Of a stretch of 13,048 bases of DNA, positions 1 through 5,565 are shown piece after piece. The DNA is from DASWNP01 sp036399175 (GTDB lineage Bacteria; Acidobacteriota; Blastocatellia; Pyrinomonadales; Pyrinomonadaceae). The notes below the pieces were generated by a model that searched no databases, was not told the origin of the DNA, and saw only the letters and a list, made by a program, of their open reading frames with translations. The first letter of the stretch is position 1. Each line of letters opens with the position of its first letter. Location: NCBI GenBank assembly GCA_036399175.1, contig DASWNP010000009.1, forward strand, positions 1 to 13,048. The letters are read 5' to 3'. The position numbers and the translations under genes are program-made.

Positions 1-2021
1 ATCTCGCGCAGTTGGCGGCGCAGATCGGGCTGCACCGTTTCGAGGAAGCCGAGCAAATCGTCAACCAGCAGCGCGGGTTCTTTGACGACGAAGGCGTTCG
101 CCACGTTCGCCTCCGGCGAGACGAACTCAAGCGCGCCCATCGCCCCCGGCGCGGCGAGCCACGAAGCGATCCCTCGGCGCGGCTCGCCGAAGGTGAGCAC
201 GGCGCGGCTCTGCGTCCGCTCGTTCAAATCCTTCTGCTCGACGACGAGGTGTTTCAGGCTCGTCAGTCCGAGTTGGCGGAAGCCCTCGACGCGCTCCGCG
301 CCGCCCGGCTTACCGGCGTCTTCGCGCGCGGCCTGCGCGACGAGCTTTTCCAAATCGGCGGCGACGACAAGCCCCGCGCCTTCGCGGTAGATTTCAGCCA
401 GACGCGCGTGGAAAGAGGTTCCGACGAAGCGGTTCGCGCCCGCATTGTTGAGCGTCGTCGCAAGCTGACGCAAGTTTTCAATCTGCGGCGACGCGGCGAA
501 TAAATCGTTGCGAACCCAGACGAAGATTTCATCTTTTACGGGAGCGCCGTTTGGTTGCGTGGCAGCCGCGAGCGGGTCGTCCACGATGCGAATCACGGGG
601 CTGTTTTTGCCTTCACGAGCGAACTGGGCAATCTGCCCTTCGAGGTACGGGCGGAAGTCAGCCGCGTTCTTCAGCTCGCCGAGAACGAGGATACTGCCGG
701 GCTCGTTCTTCGCGTCCAGACCTGCGCTGACGACTATCTCGTCGCCGAGATACGCGCCGAACTCGCGCACGCGTTCGATGACCTGATCAGCCCCCGCGCC
801 CCGGCCTTCGCGGCCTTCGTTTTTCCACCACTCTTTGAGCGCGGGATTCTGGTTAATGCGCTCCCGCATGATGCGGTGCGAATCGGCCAGCCTCTGGCTT
901 AGATTAGGGAGCGCGGCGTAAAGGATTGTCCCTTCGGGCACGAGGTCGAGGAAGCGCGAGGAGTAGCGCACGCCCGGGCGCGGGACTCTCGCGTTGATGT
1001 CCTGCCGCAGCCTCGTCAGCTCGGCGGCGAGTTGCATGTAGCGCGCGGCGTTGCGGCTCCAGGCGACTTCCTGCGTGAGCGGGACGGGCTCCAGCCGCGC
1101 GTTGGTCGTCACCTGATCGCCGGGGTGCAACACGTCGTCTTTGCTGCCGTGATTCACGAGCACCTCGCCTTCGACGACCGAGACGCGCGAGCCCTTCATG
1201 CCGCTCCCGACGAAGAATATCGTGCCCGTCACGGAGACGAGCGAATCCGGCGTGGCGACGTAGAGATGGCGTTCGCGCTGCTTCGCAGCCTCGACCGCCA
1301 CGTCGCCGCGTTCGAGCTTAACGGTGACGCCCTTCCTGTTCTCGGTGATCGACACCTCGCTGCGCTCGCGCATCTCGATGAGCGAGCCGTCCGCGAGCCG
1401 CAACACGGCGTTTGAAGCTTTGGACGTGCGCACGCGCTCGCCCTTCTGAATCTCTTCGCCGGTTCGGAGCGCGCGGCTCTCAGTTTCGGAAACGCGATAA
1501 AGAAGCCCGTCCGCGCTCTCGACCGTCGCGGCGAGCGTTGTGCCGGAGAAGTCGAAGCGCTCGACGTAGAAGAGCGCGGCGAGTCCGAAGCACAGCAACA
1601 GACCGGCAGCGATGCTCCAACGCCACGCCGGGGTCGTCCACGTTGGCTTCGCCGACGCGGGTTTAACTTGCGTCGCGCGCGCCGCCACTTGCGGCTCGCC
1701 CGTGCGCATCGCTCTCAAAGCCTTGCGGCAGGGAATGCACTCGTGCGTATGATCTTTGAGCAGCAGAGCGCGCCCCGGCGAAAGCTCTCCGCGAAGGTAA
1801 GAAGGGATAAGCGATTGGTAATCCGCGCAGCCGCCGATTCGTTCGACTGCCGAGACGGCGGTTGGGGAGTCAATCGACTTCTCGCCCGCCGCTTGCTCGG
1901 AGACGCGCGCCCAGACGCGCGACGCCGCCGTAGCCGCCGCCGACTCATCGACGCGCTCGTCTCGGACGCTGTCCACAACTTTGTCTAAAATGGCATCAAG
2001 CTCTTTTCTGTTACGCTTCAT
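1..2021 (-). CDS. Membrane anti-sigma factor, zinc finger plus FecR domain, partial (runs off left edge)
   Basis: The reading frame is open from an ATG at 2021 to the window edge, giving 673 codons with no stop. Residues 65-98 hold an anti-sigma zinc-finger pattern (C65, then H91-x3-C95-x2-C98). About 134-153 is a single hydrophobic membrane segment, and about 163-300 is a FecR-like beta-rich domain (LRLADGSLIEM, LERGDVAVEA, TPDSLVSVTGT, VSVVEGEVLV). A long tail of at least 370 residues follows, presumably outside the inner membrane; its pattern (VPEGTILYAALPNLSQ, then GDEIVVSAG) recalls DUF3352-type proteins, but this is a weak guess. The ATG overlaps the stop of the upstream sigma gene (ATGA), so the two are probably translationally coupled. 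Known members of the family hold their ECF sigma factor at the membrane through the zinc finger. The very long C-terminal part is unusual compared with ordinary FecR regulators and may be the sensing or effector part. Confidence 0.85.
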   Translation of the reverse strand, partial: MKRNRKELDAILDKVVDSVRDERVDESAAATAASRVWARVSEQAAGEKSIDSPTAVSAVERIGGCADYQSLIPSYLRGELSPGRALLLKDHTHECIPCRKALRAMRTGEPQVAARATQVKPASAKPTWTTPAWRWSIAAGLLLCFGLAALFYVERFDFSGTTLAATVESADGLLYRVSETESRALRTGEEIQKGERVRTSKASNAVLRLADGSLIEMRERSEVSITENRKGVTVKLERGDVAVEAAKQRERHLYVATPDSLVSVTGTIFFVGSGMKGSRVSVVEGEVLVNHGSKDDVLHPGDQVTTNARLEPVPLTQEVAWSRNAARYMQLAAELTRLRQDINARVPRPGVRYSSRFLDLVPEGTILYAALPNLSQRLADSHRIMRERINQNPALKEWWKNEGREGRGAGADQVIERVREFGAYLGDEIVVSAGLDAKNEPGSILVLGELKNAADFRPYLEGQIAQFAREGKNSPVIRIVDDPLAAATQPNGAPVKDEIFVWVRNDLFAASPQIENLRQLATTLNNAGANRFVGTSFHARLAEIYREGAGLVVAADLEKLVAQAAREDAGKPGGAERVEGFRQLGLTSLKHLVVEQKDLNERTQSRAVLTFGEPRRGIASWLAAPGAMGALEFVSPEANVANAFVVKEPALLVDDLLGFLETVQPDLRRQLRE

Positions 2022-2584
2022 GATTGTTTCTCCAAAAACTGTCCTATCTCACGGCGAAGGCGCGTGCGCGCGCGGTGAAGTGTGACGGCGACGACCATCG
2101 GCGAAGTGCCGAGAAGCTCGGCTATCTGGTTGTTGTCGTAGCCCTCGAAGTAGCGCAGCGCGAAGACGGTCGCGGCGCGCTCGCCGAGCTTCGCAACCGC
2201 ATGGCGCAAGAGCGCGCGCAACTCCCGGTCGGCGCGCTCCTCCTCCGGGCTGATGTTCGGGTTTTTCAACTCCTGCGCGGATTCCGCCGAATCGAACGAA
2301 ACCAGACGCGCCCGCCCGCGCACGAGGTCGAGCGCGGCGTTGACGGCGGCGCGGTGAAGGTAGCCCGCCGGATTCGGCGCAAGATTGAGCGTCTCGGCGT
2401 TCGAGGCCAGACGCAGAAAGATTGTCTGGAGAACGTCCTCCGCGTCCGTGACGCTTCCCGTGATGCGATACGCGGCGCGGAAAACCTGCTCGTGGTGCTC
2501 GCGGAAGAGTCTCTCAAGCTCGCCCGCCCCCTCCGCCGAGGGGACGCTTCTCAAGCGCGTCGTGGTAGCTGCAATTGATTGCAC
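2018..2584 (-). CDS. ECF-type RNA polymerase sigma factor (sigma-70 family)
   Basis: The product has about 188 residues and two recognisable parts. Region 2 is seen in LERLFREHHEQVFRAAYRIT followed by GSVTDAEDVLQTIFLRL, which includes the core-polymerase contact typical of ECF factors. Region 4 is seen in LGERAATVFALRYFEGYDNN followed by QIAELLGTSPMVVAVTLHRA, a helix-turn-helix that reads the -35 element. There is no region 1 or 3, as usual for ECF factors. I chose the GTG at 2584 because AAGGAG lies at 2591-2596, six bases upstream; the frame is open back to an ATG at 2647, which would add 21 poorly conserved-looking residues. The gene overlaps the anti-sigma gene by four bases. I infer that the pair senses an envelope signal and that the sigma factor is released when the membrane partner is inactivated. 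No promoter was recognised upstream. Confidence 0.9.
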   Translation of the reverse strand: MQSIAATTTRLRSVPSAEGAGELERLFREHHEQVFRAAYRITGSVTDAEDVLQTIFLRLASNAETLNLAPNPAGYLHRAAVNAALDLVRGRARLVSFDSAESAQELKNPNISPEEERADRELRALLRHAVAKLGERAATVFALRYFEGYDNNQIAELLGTSPMVVAVTLHRARTRLRREIGQFLEKQS

Positions 2585-2786
2585 GTCGTTCTCCTTCACA
2601 CCGTCACTACACATATAACGCGCCCCGCAACGGATTATTAACAACACTGAAAATTTTATTTTCGTGCTTCGTAAAGAACACGAGCGCCTGCGGCATCGGC
2701 GGAACGACCGGCCGCGTGGCTGCGCTGTTGGCGACGGCCGAGAAGGAGTCGGTCAGGCGTGCCGAGTACAACACGGCCTTCGTGCT
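2585..2786. other. Gene-free stretch upstream of the sigma gene
   Basis: This stretch is the expected leader of the sigma/anti-sigma operon. It is open on both strands over about 90 codons, and neither translation is recognisable. The minus frame continues from the transposase fragment past its break point (reading SARLTDSFSAVANSAATRPV), so this may be sequence brought in when the transposase was truncated. I see no convincing promoter or terminator. Confidence 0.4.
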
Positions 2787-2927
2787 GATATCGCAGATTT
2801 GTACAAGCAAGTCTCGACATCTGCTTTTGATGTCTACCTCAAGCACACGGTAGCGGTACTTCGTGACCCATACGACGTGTGCTGTCGGTCTTGTAATCGT
2901 ATGACCGCCGTGCCAGTTGTCTTTCAT
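2787..2927 (-). pseudogene. tnpA: 5' fragment of an IS200/IS605-family (Y1) transposase
   Basis: From the ATG at 2927 the frame reads MKDNWHGGHTITRPTAHVVW and then VTKYRYRVLEVDIKSRCRDL, ending LVQICDI. This matches the N-terminal pattern of IS200-type single-strand transposases (HVVWVTKYRYRVL...RCRDLLxQIC). After about residue 46 the similarity stops abruptly at roughly 2787, although the frame remains open to 2607. The HUH metal-binding motif and the catalytic tyrosine, which lie further along in intact enzymes, are absent in all frames I checked, so the fragment cannot be active. It is a scar of an insertion sequence sitting between the sigma operon and the ParA module. Confidence 0.7.
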
Positions 2928-3120
2928 CAGGCACGACTTCCAGCGCCTGCAACCGGGCATGACGCAGGAGGCAGTTTACGATGCCTTGAATTATACCGTC
3001 AGGGTGCTGTTGACACGTTTGAAAAGAGAGGCGCGTCAGCACTCAGACATTAGGTTAGCGAAATTAAGTCCAGCCCAAAACGTATTGAATCAATCTGAAT
3101 AATTGTGTATCGTGCGCCGC
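2928..3120. other. Leader region between the IS200 fragment and the HTH gene
   Basis: This holds what would be the left end of the IS200-like element and the leader of the ParA module. Short open frames on both strands look like chance. A TTGACA occurs at 3010-3015, but no acceptable -10 element follows at 16-18 bases. The stretch just before the HTH gene (3060-3105) is markedly AT-richer than the surroundings and is the likeliest place for a promoter. Confidence 0.35.
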
Positions 3121-3312
3121 ATGGATACGCCTGACGATCTGATCACGACGACCGCTGCGCGCAAGCTGCTCGGTATTAGCCCCCTGAAAATGAGCCAACT
3201 CCTGCGCGAAGGAGTCCTGCGCCACTTCCCTGATCCGCTCGACAAGCGCGCGAAGCTAATCAGCCAAAGGGAAGTCCTGGCTCTCAAACCCAAGAGGCTG
3301 GAGGCTGCATGA
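3121..3312 (+). CDS. Small helix-turn-helix DNA-binding protein (AlpA/excisionase or MerR-like fold)
   Basis: This is a 63-residue protein that is almost entirely one DNA-binding domain. TTTAARKLLGISPLKMSQLL is the HTH, REGVLRHFPDPLDKRAKLIS is a wing-like turn, and QREVLAL is a closing helix. This layout (T-x-x-E/A-A-A-x-x-L-G-I-S, then a wing and R-E-V-L-A-L) is typical of MerR/AlpA-like small regulators and excisionases. I preferred the ATG at 3121; in-frame GTG (3112) and TTG (3103) are alternatives that add 3-6 residues. Its stop overlaps the ParA start (ATGA), so it is the first gene of the module. It could be an autoregulator of the operon, an architectural excisionase for a mobile element, or a DNA-binding partner for ParA replacing ParB; the sequence does not decide. 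Confidence 0.75.
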   Translation: MDTPDDLITTTAARKLLGISPLKMSQLLREGVLRHFPDPLDKRAKLISQREVLALKPKRLEAA

Positions 3313-4163
3313 AGACAATTGCCGTAGCCAATCAAAAGGGTGGCGTCGGGAAAACCACAACGGCTGTTAATCTCGCCGCCGGGCTTGCAACCGCAGGTTA
3401 TGATGTTGCTCTAGTTGATTGTGACCCACAGGCGCATGCTTCCACGTTCGTCTATGACCGTGAGAAGCTGGACATCACCCTGACCGACGTTATCTGCACA
3501 CGCTGGGATTATTCACAGCCTGGAAGACCCACGAAGCTTCCCTTCGAGGACATCAGGAGTGCCGTCTACCAAACAGCCTTCGAGCGCCTAGACCTGATAC
3601 CTTCCAACCTCGGGCTGGCTTCCTTCGACCGTGATACGGCCCAAGCCATAGACCGTCTGGAGGAGGCTTTAAGAGAGATCGGTGAGGATTACGACTTCCT
3701 GATTCTCGATTGTCCGCCCAACCTTGGGCTTCTCTTCACAGCAGCTCTGAAGGCCGCCGAGCAGGTTATTGTGCCTGTGGCCGCTCAGTATCTTCCTCTG
3801 GAAGGCGTCGGCGATCTCATGCAGAGCCTCGACGAGATGATCGCACGCCGCAAACTTTCGATACTCGGGGCCGTTATCACCCTCTTCGACGCCCGTACCA
3901 CGCTCTCAAAAAACGCGGTGGATGCTGTCCGGGTAGAGCCGACACTCGGCTCCAAGCTGTTTGAGACTATGATTTCGATAAATACGAAGCTGGCCGAAGC
4001 TCCAGCCTTTCATGCCCCGATATATGCATACCAGCCGCACACGTCTGGTTCAGCCAGGGCTATTCAGCAGTTCGACGAGTTGACTTCTGAAGTTCTCACA
4101 CGGCTTCAATTGCCAGCACAGAAGAAGGATGCGCCGCGTAGCATGAGGCTTGCCAAATCATGA
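3309..4163 (+). CDS. parA: ParA-family partitioning ATPase
   Basis: This 284-residue protein opens with MKTIAVANQKGGVGKTTTAV, the deviant Walker A motif (KGGVGKTT at residues 10-17) diagnostic of ParA/MinD ATPases. It continues with Walker A' LVDCDPQ (about 35-41) and Walker B LILDCPPNLG (131-140). It lacks the N-terminal HTH of type Ia plasmid ParA and has the length of chromosomal/Soj or type Ib-like proteins. Residues after about 270 form a short basic tail. Known ParA proteins bind nucleoid DNA as ATP dimers and move a ParB-parS or other cargo complex; no ParB is encoded in this window. GGAGG lies just before the start, inside the end of the HTH gene, and both its ends overlap neighbours by ATGA, so the three genes are one translation-coupled operon. 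I infer a plasmid- or island-derived maintenance module rather than the chromosomal parABS. Confidence 0.9.
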   Translation: MKTIAVANQKGGVGKTTTAVNLAAGLATAGYDVALVDCDPQAHASTFVYDREKLDITLTDVICTRWDYSQPGRPTKLPFEDIRSAVYQTAFERLDLIPSNLGLASFDRDTAQAIDRLEEALREIGEDYDFLILDCPPNLGLLFTAALKAAEQVIVPVAAQYLPLEGVGDLMQSLDEMIARRKLSILGAVITLFDARTTLSKNAVDAVRVEPTLGSKLFETMISINTKLAEAPAFHAPIYAYQPHTSGSARAIQQFDELTSEVLTRLQLPAQKKDAPRSMRLAKS

Positions 4164-4708
4164 AAAAGCAGACTGAAGAGAAGGAAGCACATCGCACGCC
4201 CGGCCCTAAGTTTCGCAACGTCTTGCCAGAAGGCTTTAAGATTCGGCGCTCCCCCAGCCCCATGGCAGATATGCTGAATGCGGCAGCAGCAGAACGCGAC
4301 GCAGAACCCACATCAACCCATCCCAACCCGCCCCAACCCACCCGAATCGCTCCCGCTCGAGATTTCAATAAGCGGGCGAATAGTCTTGAGCGAGAGGCTT
4401 TACCCAAGGGATTGTTTCCGGGCACGAGCAAAAAACTCTATGATGCTCTTTATCTCAGGACGCGCGGCGCACACCAGCCGACGCGCACGATCCAAGCGAC
4501 CAAACGCGAGTTGATGGCTTGGTCGGGGATTAAGAGTAAAAACACGATAGCGGTAAACCTCCAGATACTTACCTCCATCGGGCTCGTCGTTCGACAGATT
4601 GAGATTGGGGATCACGATGGCTCTGTCTATGAGATCTTATTACCTGAGGAGGCTGTTCAATCCGACCCAACCCAACCCAACCCAACCCAACCCAGAAGTT
4701 GGGTATAG
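4160..4708 (+). CDS. Winged-helix DNA-binding protein of the ParA module, ends in a CCCAA-repeat-coded tail
   Basis: The product has 182 residues. About 1-80 is low in order and basic or proline-rich (THPNPPQPTR at 54-62 lies over a CCCAA-like cluster). About 82-164 looks like a winged helix: a lead helix (SKKLYDALYLRTRG), an HTH (TKRELMAWSGIKSKNTIAVN then LQILTSIGLVVRQI), and a wing (IEIGDHDGSVYEILLP). Such domains occur in replication initiators and element-encoded regulators, which fits the position after parA, but I do not recognise a named family. The C-terminus, DPTQPNPTQPRSWV, is translated from the (CCCAA)5 repeat and stops at a TAG ten bases after the next frame opens. Loss of one pentamer would put it in frame with the following gene, so this is probably the N-terminal half of one longer protein. 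It overlaps parA by ATGA. Confidence 0.75.
   Translation: MKKQTEEKEAHRTPGPKFRNVLPEGFKIRRSPSPMADMLNAAAAERDAEPTSTHPNPPQPTRIAPARDFNKRANSLEREALPKGLFPGTSKKLYDALYLRTRGAHQPTRTIQATKRELMAWSGIKSKNTIAVNLQILTSIGLVVRQIEIGDHDGSVYEILLPEEAVQSDPTQPNPTQPRSWV
4306..4354. repeat. Degenerate CCCAA-type cluster inside the winged-helix gene
   Basis: Several AACCC/CCCAA-like units with short interruptions run along the plus strand. The minus strand therefore carries at least four runs of three or more G with 1-6 base loops, a G-quadruplex-type pattern. It codes for the proline-rich linker of the winged-helix protein and resembles a decayed version of the perfect array at 4666. Confidence 0.55.
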
Positions 4709-4742
4709 ACCCACCCCAAAAGTTGGGTTGGGTTGGGTTGGG
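4666..4742. repeat. Inverted pentanucleotide array: (CCCAA)5 facing (TTGGG)4
   Basis: Five perfect CCCAA units run from 4666 to 4690, followed by CCCAG. Four perfect TTGGG units run from 4723 to 4742, and the 32-base interval contains two further TTGGG/CCCAC-like elements. The arms are complementary, so RNA or single-stranded DNA can form a long hairpin, and each G-rich strand can form a G-quadruplex (four GGG runs with TT loops). The array straddles the junction of the two downstream genes of the ParA module. A five-base unit changes the reading frame with every copy gained or lost. Confidence 0.9.
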
Positions 4743-5211
4743 TAATCCTATTGAAAACATTGGTACTTCCGGATTTCCTAAGACTTCTTTTAAGACTAAA
4801 GAAGAAAAAACTGATGATGAGGCTTTCGCCGGATTCATGGCAGCGGTAAAAGCGACCGCAAGGGAGTTGACCGGTAAGGAACCGTCTGGCGCAGAAGCCG
4901 ACCGCTGGAGGGAACTGGCCGAGTTGCTGATGGCCGAACTGCGTATCGCCGCCGCCCGCACGTCTTCGATTTCCTCCGTTCCTGCTTTCCTCACCGAGCA
5001 CCTGCGGCGTCGCCTCTGGAAAATGGAGAAAAAACCACAGTCTGACAAGTTACAAGTGACAGGCGACAAGCCAACAGAAGAGCAGGGAACTTCGTTACCC
5101 GTTAAAGATTGTCCTGATTGTGGGGGCTCCGGTTGGTGGTATCCGAATGGCTATGAAGGCGGCGTGGCGAAGTGTCTGCACAGTCACGCTACGAACCCCC
5201 GGGATGAATAA
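4699..5211 (+). CDS. Downstream half of the winged-helix protein or separate small protein with CxxC/CxHxH motif
   Basis: The frame gives 170 residues if the TTG at 4699 is used, but this start has no ribosome-binding site, and the frame is open upstream to 4648 through the repeat. The repeat-coded start (KLGWVGLGNP) is followed by a helical segment (about 40-110, with DRWRELAELLMAELRIAAAR) and a C-terminal putative metal-binding knot: C138-x2-C141-GGSG-WW ... C159-x-H161-x-H163. Composition and codon use look like a real protein, so I think it is the C-terminal half of the preceding gene's product, normally joined by a different repeat number or by -1 frameshifting. The Cys/His pattern resembles zinc ribbons of phage-type replication or DnaJ-like proteins, but I cannot name a family. 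It ends the module. Confidence 0.6.
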   Translation: MGIDPPQKLGWVGLGNPIENIGTSGFPKTSFKTKEEKTDDEAFAGFMAAVKATARELTGKEPSGAEADRWRELAELLMAELRIAAARTSSISSVPAFLTEHLRRRLWKMEKKPQSDKLQVTGDKPTEEQGTSLPVKDCPDCGGSGWWYPNGYEGGVAKCLHSHATNPRDE

Positions 5212-5342
5212 AGGGCTTGATTTCGCAAGCGCTTCACAAGCTGTAATCACACGCTTTGATACATTTCATTCACACTTACTAAGTTTTTATAGCAAATTTC
5301 CGATAATATGAATTTCGGGAAAGATTTATATTTACAATAGCC
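5212..5342. other. AT-rich spacer after the ParA module
   Basis: Base composition drops sharply compared with both sides. A small hairpin (GCTTG...CAAGC) lies just after the stop of the last module gene and could serve as a weak terminator. At 5299-5307 and 5325-5339 it carries the blocks TCCGATAAT and TTTATATTTACAATA, both found again at 10410-10437. Confidence 0.5.
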
Positions 5343-5516
5343 TTGCAGGAAAAGTGCCTAAATCAATGGGCTGATGATCTACTCGTCACAGCCTGCGACC
5401 CCTCTGTCTGCGAAGACAAACCCTCTCCCGGTTTGTCCCAACTGACAGTCATCTGGCCCGTCCCTAAAGCGGACGTGCTGCCCAGCGAGCGGAGAGTGAT
5501 GGGCGTCTACAAATAG
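5343..5516 (+). CDS. Short orphan reading frame, possibly a gene remnant
   Basis: The frame opens after a stop at 5304 and ends at a TAG at 5514-5516; with the TTG at 5343 it gives 57 residues. The translation (for example CLNQWADDLLVTACDPSVCE, later VIWPVPKADVLPSERRVMGV) has the mixed composition of real protein and codon use like the following gene. It has no evident ribosome-binding site and no family I recognise. It may be the 3' end of a gene cut off when the AT-rich segment upstream was joined here. A chance open frame is also possible. Confidence 0.25.
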   Translation: MQEKCLNQWADDLLVTACDPSVCEDKPSPGLSQLTVIWPVPKADVLPSERRVMGVYK

Positions 5517-5565
5517 CCAGCACCCGAACCGCCACAAACCCTTCCTCTAACGAAAGGTAATCTCT

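Noticed and set aside
2024..2578. 184-codon plus-strand open frame opposite the sigma gene
   Set aside because: It is the antisense of a well-supported ECF sigma factor, and its Arg/Val/Ala-rich translation has no recognisable pattern.
2585..2647. Longer sigma-factor start at the ATG at 2647
   Set aside because: The GTG at 2584 has AAGGAG at six bases, and the extra N-terminal residues do not look like the family.
3010..3015. TTGACA as a -35 element for the ParA module
   Set aside because: No acceptable -10 hexamer lies 16-18 bases downstream.
5043..5069. Degenerate tandem repeat (GACAAGT/TACAAGTGACAGG-like units)
   Set aside because: Only two to three imperfect units lie inside a coding frame and read as ordinary linker codons; too weak to call.
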